Made by a program: the position numbers and the translations under genes | Shown here: one piece after another, positions 8,742 through 16,161 of the stretch | Layout: every line of letters begins with the position of its first letter | How positions within the stretch are numbered: position 1 is the stretch's first letter | Notes under the pieces: generated by a model | The model's database searches: none | What the model was told of the DNA's origin: nothing | What the model saw: the letters and a program-made list of their open reading frames with translations, nothing else | NCBI GenBank assembly: GCA_033762315.1 | Contig: JANRLS010000276.1 | Coordinates: forward strand, 1 to 64,000 | Length of the DNA stretch: 64,000 nucleotides | Direction: 5' to 3' | DNA from: CAYLLN01 sp033762315 | Lineage (GTDB): Bacteria > Planctomycetota > Planctomycetia > Pirellulales > Pirellulaceae

Positions 8742-10049
8742 ATGACCACCGAAGCCACCAAAACCGAAGTCGGCAGCTATTTCATCTCAAATTACCCGCC
8801 GTTCTCGCAGTGGACCGGCGCGCAACTACCTGAGATCGAAAAGGCCCTCCACAGTCCGCCCCGTGAAACGCCGCTGGGCCTCTATCTGCACATTCCATTC
8901 TGCCGCAAGCGGTGCAAATTCTGCTATTTTCGGGTCTATACCGACAAAGCCGCACCCGATGTTGAGCGCTACGTGCAGGCCCTCTCGCGCGAGATCGAGC
9001 TGGTCAGCCAATTGCCGGTGATGGGTGGCCGCCCGTTCCGCTTTGTCTATTTCGGCGGCGGAACGCCATCGTTCCTGAGCGCCAAGCAACTGACCTCGCT
9101 CGTCGATCGCCTCCGCCGGCATGTCAACTGGGACCACGCCGAGGAAGTCACCTTCGAGTGCGAGCCCGGCACGCTCAGCGAACCGAAGATCAAAACGCTG
9201 AAGGAACTGGGTGTCACGCGGCTAAGTCTGGGTGTCGAGAACTTCAGCGACGCGGTGCTGGAGGAGAACGGCCGGGCCCACCTTTCCGGCGAAGTCTATA
9301 AATCGTGGGATTGGATCACTGCCGCCGGCTTTGCCAACGTCAATATCGACCTGATCAGCGGCATGGTCGGCGAAACGTGGGACAACTGGCGTGAGAATAT
9401 CCAGAAAACAATCGCCCTCTCGCCCGACAGCGTCACCATCTATCAACTGGAGTTGCCGTTCAACACGACCTACTCCAAGGACATCCTCGGCAACCACATC
9501 GAAATTCCGGTGGCCGATTGGCCCACCAAGCGGGCCTGGCTGAACTACGCTTACGACGAACTGCTCGCGGCTGGCTATCACGTGTCGAGCGCCTACACGC
9601 TGGTCAAAGACCCCAGCAAGGTGAATTTCAGCTATCGCGACAACCTGTGGCGCGGCTCCGATTTGCTCGCCACCGGCGTCGCCAGCTTTGGGCACGTTTC
9701 GGGCGTCCATTATCAGAACAAAACCGAATGGGGCGATTATCTCGGCGATCTGCTGGATCACGGCCGCCTGCCGCTGTATCGGGCTTTGCGACCGACGCCA
9801 CACCAGGCGCTGATTCGCGAAATGATCCTGCAACTGAAAAAAGGTTGGCTCGCAGCCGACTATTTCCAGCAAAAGTTCGGCGTCGATATTCTGGACGAAT
9901 GGCGCGACCAGTGGATGGCCCACCAAGGAGACGGCATGCTGACGATCGACGGGCGGCGGATCGAATTGACCCGCCAGGGCCTGTTGAATGCCGACGCCCT
10001 GCTGCCCGCCTTCTTCGAGCCGGAACATCGGGGGGTTCGCTACACATGA
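8742..10049 (+). CDS. HemN/HemW-like radical SAM enzyme
   Basis: This 435-residue protein has the iron-sulfur motif C54-RKR-C58-KF-C61 followed by YF, then FVYFGGGTPSFLS and a later SLGVENFSDAVLEENGR segment, the layout of coproporphyrinogen dehydrogenase-like radical SAM proteins. The last 110 residues match the winged C-terminal domain of that group. Annotators usually call such proteins coproporphyrinogen III oxidase family, but the group includes methyltransferases, haem-degrading enzymes and cyclopropanases, and no haem gene is nearby. Its TGA overlaps the ATG of the GcvH-like gene, and a ferredoxin gene follows. This suggests a dedicated carrier and electron donor for a radical reaction on an unidentified substrate. 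Confidence 0.85.
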   Translation: MTTEATKTEVGSYFISNYPPFSQWTGAQLPEIEKALHSPPRETPLGLYLHIPFCRKRCKFCYFRVYTDKAAPDVERYVQALSREIELVSQLPVMGGRPFRFVYFGGGTPSFLSAKQLTSLVDRLRRHVNWDHAEEVTFECEPGTLSEPKIKTLKELGVTRLSLGVENFSDAVLEENGRAHLSGEVYKSWDWITAAGFANVNIDLISGMVGETWDNWRENIQKTIALSPDSVTIYQLELPFNTTYSKDILGNHIEIPVADWPTKRAWLNYAYDELLAAGYHVSSAYTLVKDPSKVNFSYRDNLWRGSDLLATGVASFGHVSGVHYQNKTEWGDYLGDLLDHGRLPLYRALRPTPHQALIREMILQLKKGWLAADYFQQKFGVDILDEWRDQWMAHQGDGMLTIDGRRIELTRQGLLNADALLPAFFEPEHRGVRYT

Positions 10050-10501
10050 GCGAGCCGCTCGTGTTCATGATGGGGAACTTCGCCGCCGAGTTTCCGACCG
10101 ACCGCCTGTATGCGAAAAACCACATGTGGGCCCAGCGACAGGGAGAGGCGATTCGCTTCGGCTTCTCGGCCTATGCGGTGCGGCTGCTCCAAGATGTGTA
10201 CTTTTTGGATTGGTCGGTCGCGGCCGGTGCGGAATTGTCGGAGAAGCAGGAGATCGGATCGATTGAGAGCAAAAAGGCCGAAAGTAGCCTCTATGCCCCC
10301 ATTCCCGGCCGGCTCACCGCGATCAACGAGGAGTTGCTTTCCGACCCGTCGGCGATCAACTTAGACAAATATGGTGCCGGCTGGCTCTTCGAAATTGCCG
10401 GCCCCACCGAAAAACTGCTGAGCCCACCCGACTATTTGGAGCACCTCGCCGGCGTGTGGGAAGTGACCCAGCGAACCATTAAAGGACAGATGAACGAGTA
10501 A
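10046..10501 (+). CDS. GcvH-like lipoyl carrier protein
   Basis: The 151-residue product shows the H-protein fold: an N-terminal AKNHMWAQRQGEAIRFGFS-type strand region, the lipoylation hairpin EIGSIESKKAESSLYAPIPG, and a C-terminal GAGWLFEIAG. Lys77 is in the place of the lipoyl-lysine (ESVKA in glycine-cleavage H proteins reads ESKKA here). No gcvT or gcvP is in the window, so it is probably not part of glycine cleavage; GcvH-like carriers with other jobs are known, for example LbpA proteins of sulfur oxidation. The start overlaps the radical SAM stop by four bases (ATGA). Inference: a carrier for a thiol-bound intermediate or for reducing equivalents. Confidence 0.85.
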   Translation: MSEPLVFMMGNFAAEFPTDRLYAKNHMWAQRQGEAIRFGFSAYAVRLLQDVYFLDWSVAAGAELSEKQEIGSIESKKAESSLYAPIPGRLTAINEELLSDPSAINLDKYGAGWLFEIAGPTEKLLSPPDYLEHLAGVWEVTQRTIKGQMNE

Positions 10502-10505
10502 GAAC

Positions 10506-11609
10506 ATGGCCAAACGCATCGCCGCCGTCATTTCGCAGGGCCAAAGCGCCAATCCCGCCAAGCGGCAATTGGAGGAAGACATCGTCGCCGGTTTGCTCAT
10601 GGAGCCGGGCATCGACGTCGTCGTCATTCCGCATCTGTATGACCTCAAGCCCGACGGCACGGGAATGCTGGCCTTGCGGGGAATCATGGGGAATATGATC
10701 GTCCTGTCGTGGCTCTACGAGCGTGGCGCGCGGTGGACGCTCGACCGCTTCGGCATCCGCGGCCGCGAAGGGGTGACGACCATCAAGGCCGCCGACGATG
10801 ACGAAGAAGACGATGAATCCGCAGGGGACGAGCCCGCGGCCGACGACAAGGACCGCGTGAACGACGGCCGCGACATCCCCAATCGCAAGATCTACTGCGT
10901 CGATCTGCGGGTTCATTCCAATGCCCAGCCGTATATCGACGAAGTGAAGCGCATCGCCCGCGAAAACACGCTGCAACTCATGTCGCTCGGCGGCATTGGC
11001 GGTCCGGGCACTCAGCCCAAGCCCGAGCAGCTCGCCCGGTTCCTCCAACCGACGAACGATACCGCCCTGCCTCTGGCTGTAAACCCTCACCCCAGCCCAA
11101 ACCCACAGGGCGAGGGAGCCTTTCTCTCCCTCGCCGCCCTGATGCGGATCGACGAAGACTCCGGCCGCCGCTGGTATCCGGTCATCGACTATAGCCGCTG
11201 CACGAACTGCATGGAGTGCATCGATTTCTGTCTGTTCGGCGTCTATGGCGTGGACAAGGCCGAGACGATTCTCGTGGAACAGCCCGATAATTGCCGCAAG
11301 GGTTGCCCCGCGTGCAGTCGCGTTTGCCCGGAAAACGCGATCATCTTCCCGCAGCACAAAACGCCCACCATCGCCGGCTCGTCGGTGGTCGGCGAATCGC
11401 TGAAGATCGATCTTTCCAAGCTGTTTGGGGCTCCCGAAACGGGCGAAACCGCCGAGCAAGCCGCCATTCGCGAGCGTGACGAGCAACTCCTTTTGGCCGG
11501 CCGCGCCGCCGTCGGGGCGACCGTCGGCCTCCCCAAGCGTCACACTACTTCGTCTGCCGAGCCGAAGGACGAATTCGATTCGCTGCTCGATGCCCTCGAC
11601 AACTTCTAG
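10506..11609 (+). CDS. Large 2x[4Fe-4S] ferredoxin-type protein
   Basis: This 367-residue protein carries two cluster motifs: Cys232, 235, 238, 242 (CTNCMECIDFC) and Cys263, 267, 270, 274 (CRKGCPACSRVC). The second has one extra residue in its first gap. Residues 1-90 form an alpha/beta region I do not recognise (AAVISQGQSANPAKRQLEED). It is followed by an acidic insert near residues 98-118 (ADDDEEDDESAGDEPAADD), absent from ordinary ferredoxins. Residues 202-210 are encoded by a perfect hairpin, probably an inserted repeat. It starts five bases after the lipoyl-carrier stop and is most likely the electron donor for the radical SAM enzyme or for a redox step on the carrier. Confidence 0.82.
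   Translation: MAKRIAAVISQGQSANPAKRQLEEDIVAGLLMEPGIDVVVIPHLYDLKPDGTGMLALRGIMGNMIVLSWLYERGARWTLDRFGIRGREGVTTIKAADDDEEDDESAGDEPAADDKDRVNDGRDIPNRKIYCVDLRVHSNAQPYIDEVKRIARENTLQLMSLGGIGGPGTQPKPEQLARFLQPTNDTALPLAVNPHPSPNPQGEGAFLSLAALMRIDEDSGRRWYPVIDYSRCTNCMECIDFCLFGVYGVDKAETILVEQPDNCRKGCPACSRVCPENAIIFPQHKTPTIAGSSVVGESLKIDLSKLFGAPETGETAEQAAIRERDEQLLLAGRAAVGATVGLPKRHTTSSAEPKDEFDSLLDALDNF
11109..11135. repeat. Perfect 10-bp-arm hairpin inside the ferredoxin gene
   Basis: GGCGAGGGAG and CTCCCTCGCC flank a 7-base loop. The hairpin lies in frame and encodes part of the low-complexity stretch NPHPSPNPQGEGAFLS between two conserved blocks. A short CCCTCACCCCAGCCC leader precedes it. The layout resembles REP-like intergenic palindromes of other bacteria that have been captured by a coding sequence. 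Confidence 0.6.
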
Positions 11610-11620
11610 CGGGCCGCTCA

Positions 11621-12073
11621 ATGTCTTCGCCCCCTTTCGATTTGTCCCAAGCGCACCGCTGGTTCGCGGTGGAATGCAACAACGGCGCGTGGGATTTGCT
11701 CGAAAGCGCGAGCCGCACGCCGGACGAGACGCTCCGCCTGCTGCACCTCGCCCATGCCGCCGCGTGGCACTGGGACGCCGTCGGCGGCGACCTGCATCGC
11801 CAGCGGGCCGAGTGCCTGCTCGCCACGGCCCACACCGCCGCGAACGATGCCGCCGCCGCCCTACGCCATGCTGAGCGTTGCCTGTCGCGCAGCGTCGCGA
11901 GCGCCGCCACCGAAACTCCCTTCGACCGGGCCACGGCGCTGGGCTGCGCCGCCCGCGCGCATTCGCTGGCCGGCAACTTAGCCCAGGCCGAGCGGCTGCG
12001 AACGCTGGCCGAAGCCGCCGCCGCGGCGCTTTCCGCCGACGAGCAGGCGGTCTTTCGCCGGTTTTATGGCTGA
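11621..12073 (+). CDS. Unknown small alpha-helical (TPR-like) protein
   Basis: The 150-residue product is Ala/Arg/His-rich and almost entirely helical, with tandem AERCLLATAHTAANDAAAALRHAERCL-like helix pairs that resemble TPR units without a clean consensus. It begins 11 bases after the ferredoxin stop with no clear Shine-Dalgarno. No catalytic residues, signal peptide or membrane segment are seen. Position at the end of the radical SAM block suggests an accessory or scaffold role, but that is only context. Function unknown. Confidence 0.65.
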   Translation: MSSPPFDLSQAHRWFAVECNNGAWDLLESASRTPDETLRLLHLAHAAAWHWDAVGGDLHRQRAECLLATAHTAANDAAAALRHAERCLSRSVASAATETPFDRATALGCAARAHSLAGNLAQAERLRTLAEAAAAALSADEQAVFRRFYG

Positions 12074-12130
12074 CCGCGCGGCGGCCGCCGGCCACCCTTT
12101 TCGATCCCCTCGTTTTTTGGAGCTTGCCCC

Positions 12131-12538
12131 ATGAATCGCTGGCAATTCGCTTGTTTGTTCGCGGTGAGTCTCGCGCTCGTCGGCTGGGGTTGGCATCTGG
12201 CCGGTGCTCAGCAACCTTCCGCCAAGCCCGCCAAACCGGCCGATCCCGACCGCTTCGAGTTCGAGGTGATCGAGAGCTTCGATGGCAAATACGACGGCGA
12301 CACCCCTGGCCACATCGGCAAGTATGGCGGTCTCGATCAGCGTCGCCCGCGCGTCGCCCTGCATGATCCGGTGTACATGGGAGACAACCAGATCGGCATC
12401 GTCACCGGCGTTCGCTGGAGCCGGGCCTATGGCAGCCTGGAGGTGGAGTTCACCACCGACGAGAAGGTTCGCGTGTGCGTCGGCGATTTGGTCTGGATTG
12501 CGATGCACGACAAGGCCGAGCCCAAGAAAATTCCTTGA
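12131..12538 (+). CDS. Small exported protein of unknown function
   Basis: The 135-residue product starts with a signal-like segment (WQFACLFAVSLALVGWGWHL, cleavage probably after AGA) followed by a short Pro/Lys linker and a compact beta-rich domain (VIESFDGKYDGDTPGH, VALHDPVYMGDNQIGIVTGV, VRVCVGDLVWIAMHD). No catalytic motif or metal site can be named. The strong start context and leaderless neighbours suggest a real secreted protein. It may belong with the following TPR lipoprotein, but the 156-base gap leaves this open. Confidence 0.7.
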   Translation: MNRWQFACLFAVSLALVGWGWHLAGAQQPSAKPAKPADPDRFEFEVIESFDGKYDGDTPGHIGKYGGLDQRRPRVALHDPVYMGDNQIGIVTGVRWSRAYGSLEVEFTTDEKVRVCVGDLVWIAMHDKAEPKKIP

Positions 12539-12694
12539 TCCGGCCGGCTCGCCGCGAGGGAGTCCTGCCGCCACTGCTAGCACCCGCGAATCTTGCTTGT
12601 CCCGCCTGGACAGTTCTGGTATCAGTTTGCGGCCAAAATCGGCCGATGATGGCGATACCTCTCGTCGGCAAGTTCGTTCCTTTGCTCGTGCCGG

Positions 12695-13624
12695 ATGCCT
12701 CCTCTTCGCGTCTTGCCTTGGATTTCGCGCTGCGCCAGTCTCGCGCTGGTGGGGATCGTGGTCTGGACCGGCGTCGGCTGCCGCTACATCGGCCAGTGCC
12801 GCAAGTCGTCCGACGAGTCGATCGCCCAGACGCGGCAATTGGCCCTGCAAGGGAAGGACGCCCAGCAGCATGGCCGCTGGGACCAGGCCGAGGCGATCTT
12901 CGCGGCCGCCGTGGTGCAAGGCCCGCGCGACGAACGCGCCCGCTGCGGCTATGCCGAGGCGTTGTGGCAGCGCGGCGCGCGCGACGAGGCGGTGGCCCAC
13001 ATGGAAGAGGCGGTCAAGCTGTCGGGCAACGATCCGGAGCGCGTCGTGCAGCTTGGCAACATGCACTTCGCGCTGGGGAATCTCGACCGGGCGGGCAAGC
13101 AGGCCGACAAGGCGATCGCCGCCAATCGCGAACTGCCGCTGGCTTGGGTGCTGCGCGGCAAGGTGTTGCAAGCCCGCGGCGAGTTCGCCGCCGCTCAGGC
13201 CGCTTTCCACCGCGCGCTGGGCTACCAGCCGCAGTTTCCGGAGGCCCAGCTCGCGCTGGCCGAGGTTTATCGGCAAGAGGGGCGTCCGCAACGGGCGCTG
13301 GCCACGCTGCAGGCCTTGGAGGCGAGCTATCCGCCGCACGGCGCGCCCGTGGAGGTGCTGGTGCCGCAAGGGCTGGCCCTGGGCCAACTCGGCCGCCATG
13401 CCGATGCCGCGCGAACCCTGGCCCGGGCCGCCGAGCGCGGCAATCCGTCGGCTGATTTGTTGTATGAACTGGCCCGCGCGCAATTGCAGGCGGGAGACGC
13501 CACGGCCGCCCGGCTGACCACGCTCGCCGCGCTCGACCGCGACCCTGGGCACGCGCGGAGTCGGCAATTGCAGGCCGAAATCGCCTCCCTTCCCGCCACG
13601 ATGGCCGCGACGACGCTGCGGTAG
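12695..13624 (+). CDS. TPR-repeat lipoprotein
   Basis: The 309-residue product begins with a signal segment ending in the lipobox-like VWTGVGC (Cys29), so it is probably lipid-anchored. The mature part consists of about seven TPR units, seen from GKDAQQHGRWDQAEAIFAAA through GAPVEVLVPQGLALGQLGRH to LYELARAQLQAGDATAAR. TPR arrays bind partner proteins; no enzyme domain is attached. It ends the plus-strand block and faces the PhyH gene, 27 bases away on the other strand. Confidence 0.78.
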   Translation: MPPLRVLPWISRCASLALVGIVVWTGVGCRYIGQCRKSSDESIAQTRQLALQGKDAQQHGRWDQAEAIFAAAVVQGPRDERARCGYAEALWQRGARDEAVAHMEEAVKLSGNDPERVVQLGNMHFALGNLDRAGKQADKAIAANRELPLAWVLRGKVLQARGEFAAAQAAFHRALGYQPQFPEAQLALAEVYRQEGRPQRALATLQALEASYPPHGAPVEVLVPQGLALGQLGRHADAARTLARAAERGNPSADLLYELARAQLQAGDATAARLTTLAALDRDPGHARSRQLQAEIASLPATMAATTLR

Positions 13625-13651
13625 CGCAGGGCCCGCGCAATGCCGGCGGGG

Positions 13652-14548
13652 TTAGCCGCATAACTCGAAATTCTCTCCGAGCAGCAGCGGAAAAAACCTC
13701 CCCTCCATCTTTTGCCCGCTCGGCACCGGCGGCACTCCGGCGAGCAGCGGCTCGTCGCTAGCGCTCCGCGTGCCGTCGCGAAAGACATTGATGACCGTCG
13801 CCCGCCGCGGCCGGTCGGTCCGGTTCTCAAAGCTCCCATGCACCATCAGCGGATGATGAAACGAGCATTCCCCCGCCCGCAGCTCGATCGCCACCGGCTT
13901 TTGGAATTGCTCCCACTGCTCGACCGACAGCACCTCCTTGATCGCGTGCATATCGCCCGCGAGGCCAGTGATCGGTAGCAGCGTCCAGCGATGACTGCCC
14001 GGCACATAGTGCAGGCAGCCATTGTCGCGCGTGCTGTCGTCGAGGCCGATCCAGCAGGTGAGGTGGGCCATCGGCTGCGTGCGCGTCCAATACGAATAGT
14101 CCTGATGCCACGCCACCACCCCTCCATGCCGGGCCGGCTTGCAAAAGAGCTGATCGTGCCAGAAGCGGACCGCCCCGCCGAGCAGTTGGCTAGCGGCCAT
14201 CGTGAACGCCGGATGCCACAGCACGTCGTGAAACGCCGGCCGCAGCCGCCACGCTCCCAGGGCATGAAAGAGCACCGTGTCGGGCCGGGCCGATTCGTTG
14301 GTGTGATATTCGTACCACAGCTCGCGCCCCGCGTGGCCAGGCGCGAAGAACACGGCCAATTCCTCGCGCAGCCGGCCGATTTGCTGATCGGTCAAAATGC
14401 GCACGCCCGCCAGGTAGCCATGCTCGTGATAAAACGCCACCTGCTCGTCCGTCAGCCGATAGCGGTCCCACTCGGCTTTGGTTTGCGGCAGGGTGAGCAA
14501 ATCGCCGACGAGCTCGTGGCGGGTGGAGAGGTCGATCATGTCGCACAT
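13652..14548 (-). CDS. Phytanoyl-CoA dioxygenase (PhyH) family protein
   Basis: A 298-residue Fe(II)/2-oxoglutarate oxygenase. The facial triad is visible as WHQDYSYW (His-x-Asp, around residue 150) and the distal His in HHPLMVHGSFENR; an Arg a few residues later (TDRPRRATVINVF) should bind 2-oxoglutarate. YVPGSHRW is the family's turn motif. Such enzymes hydroxylate small molecules or lipids in the cytosol; the substrate is not predictable. The initiator may be ATG 14548 or the in-frame ATG 14539, which has GGGA at better spacing. It is divergently placed from the alpha/beta hydrolase gene, with a repeat-bearing spacer between them. Confidence 0.87.
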   Translation of the reverse strand: MCDMIDLSTRHELVGDLLTLPQTKAEWDRYRLTDEQVAFYHEHGYLAGVRILTDQQIGRLREELAVFFAPGHAGRELWYEYHTNESARPDTVLFHALGAWRLRPAFHDVLWHPAFTMAASQLLGGAVRFWHDQLFCKPARHGGVVAWHQDYSYWTRTQPMAHLTCWIGLDDSTRDNGCLHYVPGSHRWTLLPITGLAGDMHAIKEVLSVEQWEQFQKPVAIELRAGECSFHHPLMVHGSFENRTDRPRRATVINVFRDGTRSASDEPLLAGVPPVPSGQKMEGRFFPLLLGENFELCG

Positions 14549-14570
14549 TCCCGAATGAACTGGAAATAGT

Positions 14571-14679
14571 CGGGAGCAAACTTGCTCCCGGTCCCTTGGA
14601 TTCGCTTCACGTTGGTTCCGCGACGTGGCTCAACAACCATCTTGCGCACCGCATCGGGGCCAGGTTTGGTCCCGGCTAA
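14571..14679. repeat. Two related palindromes between divergent genes
   Basis: CGGGAGCAA-AC-TTGCTCCCG (14571-14590) is a perfect 9-bp-arm palindrome with a 2-base loop. A degraded relative, CGGGGCCA...TGGTCCCG with one arm mismatch, lies at 14655-14674 and is followed by GCTAA. The perfect palindrome inside the gene at 20448-20469 has the same architecture and the same CGGCTAA flank, so these look like copies of one dispersed element. They lie in the spacer from which both the PhyH and the hydrolase genes are read. Confidence 0.6.
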
Positions 14680-14752
14680 TGGCGATGAGCAGGCGCTGCC
14701 GGTAAACTGCAGCGGAATCACTATCACATCCAACATGCGAGACTTTACGCCC

Positions 14753-15646
14753 ATGATGATCCGCTGGCAATCCGCTCGCTGCCCTCTGTTGGCAACTTGC
14801 TGCGTAATGCTGCTTCCTATCCTGACACTGGCCGCCGAACCCACCACCGAGCTCCTCTGGCCCAAGGGTGCGCCGGGAGCGCTGGGTGACGCCGACAAAG
14901 ACAAGCCGACCCTCATCATCCACCTGCCCGAAAAGCCGTGCGGCGCGGGAATCGTCGTCTGTCCCGGCGGCGGTTATGGCGGGCTGGCGATGGACCACGA
15001 AGGAAAGCAAATCGCGGAGTGGTTGAATGCCAACCACATCGCGGCGTTTATTTTGAACTATCGTCATCGGGGCAAGGGGTATGGACATCCCGCACCGCTT
15101 AGCGATGCCCAGCGAGCCCTGCGTACGGTTCGCGCGCGGGCCCAAGAATTTGGGATCGAACCGGGCAAAATCGGCATCTTGGGCTTCTCGGCGGGAGGAC
15201 ATCTCACCTCGTCGGCGGTCACGCACTTCGACGCCGGCAACGCCAAATCGGACGACCCCATCGAGCAGGCCAGCTGCCGGCCCGATTTCGGCGTCCTCTG
15301 CTACCCGGTCATTGCCTTCGACCAGCCCTACACGCACAAGGGTTCGCAAAAGAACCTGTTGGGCGAAAACGCCGCGCCCGAGCTGGTGCAAAGCCTGTCG
15401 AGCGAGAAGCAAGTCACCGACCAGACGCCGCCGTGTTTCCTTTGGCACACCACCGAAGACAAGGGGGTGCCGCCTGAGAACAGCGCCGTCTTTTATCTGG
15501 CGCTCGTGGCTCACAAAGTTCCCGCCGAACTGCACATCTACGAAAAGGGTCGTCACGGCGTCGGACTCGCCGCCGGCATCCCCGGCACCGATGGCTGGCC
15601 CACCGCTTGCCTCGCCTGGCTCAAAGGTCGGGGGATGATGCCGTAA
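14753..15646 (+). CDS. Secreted alpha/beta hydrolase (BD-FAE/acetyl-esterase-like)
   Basis: The 297-residue product has a signal peptide (WQSARCPLLATCCVMLLPIL, cleavage after LAA) and an esterase core: oxyanion CPGGGYGGLAMDHEG, nucleophile GFSAGGHLTSS, acid in HTTEDKGVP and catalytic His in KGRHGVGL. The family removes acetyl or feruloyl groups from polysaccharides, or hydrolyses other esters, outside the cytoplasm. ATG 14753 places the signal peptide directly at the start; an in-frame ATG at 14735 is possible. A nearby GH18 gene and sialidase-like gene make a glycan-degrading context plausible. Confidence 0.85.
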   Translation: MMIRWQSARCPLLATCCVMLLPILTLAAEPTTELLWPKGAPGALGDADKDKPTLIIHLPEKPCGAGIVVCPGGGYGGLAMDHEGKQIAEWLNANHIAAFILNYRHRGKGYGHPAPLSDAQRALRTVRARAQEFGIEPGKIGILGFSAGGHLTSSAVTHFDAGNAKSDDPIEQASCRPDFGVLCYPVIAFDQPYTHKGSQKNLLGENAAPELVQSLSSEKQVTDQTPPCFLWHTTEDKGVPPENSAVFYLALVAHKVPAELHIYEKGRHGVGLAAGIPGTDGWPTACLAWLKGRGMMP

Positions 15647-16161
15647 GCGCGATCCGCGCAGCGGCGGTCGCGCACCAGTCGTGGTCGCCGCGCTCCTAAA
15701 CTCGATCTTCCCCCCTGGAACCGCTTGTTGCGCAGGGGTCAAAAATGGCCTGCGGAGGCCCTGTCTTGCAGTGAATGAATAGACGCAAGTCCTTGAAGCG
15801 TAATACTTTGCAAAATCTTCAATAAATTCGCCGGGGGGCTGTTCAGTCAACATCTCTGCGCAGGCCCTAAACGGGGGGGGGTATTTTCCATCGCACTCGG
15901 CCGTGAATCGCGGCGCAGGTTGCGGCAAGAATGTCATGGCCAGCTCCAGAGTGAAAACCGCGAACGAGTCGCGCGGCGCTCCCCTCCCAATCAATTAGAC
16001 GTTCGGGCCGTGACTAGTCTGGTCACGCGTCGGCCGCCAAAGCGCGCGAATTCGTGCCCTAAGTCCTTGAACGACAAACACTTGCGAATATCCGAAAAAA
16101 AAGAACGGTTTGCATTTGGCGGCGGTGCCAACTACCGTCAAAGCTGGTCCCGCGAGTCGTC
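15647..16161. other. 515-base spacer with an imperfect direct repeat and a G9 run; no gene seen
   Basis: No convincing coding sequence is present; the minus-strand open frame through this region is antisense to the hydrolase and contains a C9-encoded PPP. Two copies of an imperfect roughly 36-base repeat, each beginning AAGTCCTTGAA (15787 and 16061) and continuing to an ACTT(T)GC(A/G)AA block, lie 274 bases apart. The second ends about 65 bases before the GH18 start and could be promoter or operator sequence. A run of nine G occupies 15873-15881. This spacer is visibly more AT-rich than its surroundings. Confidence 0.5.

Noticed and set aside
8742..10049. Calling the radical SAM protein HemN or HemW outright
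   Set aside because: Only the general family is supported; no haem-pathway genes are nearby and the group has several other reactions.
10046..10501. Calling the lipoyl carrier gcvH of the glycine-cleavage system
   Set aside because: No gcvT, gcvP or lpd is in the window and the context is a radical SAM enzyme and ferredoxin.
14630..15994. A 454-codon minus-strand open frame opposite the alpha/beta hydrolase
   Set aside because: It is mostly the complement of a recognised esterase, and its own start region is in the spacer with a homopolymer-encoded PPP.
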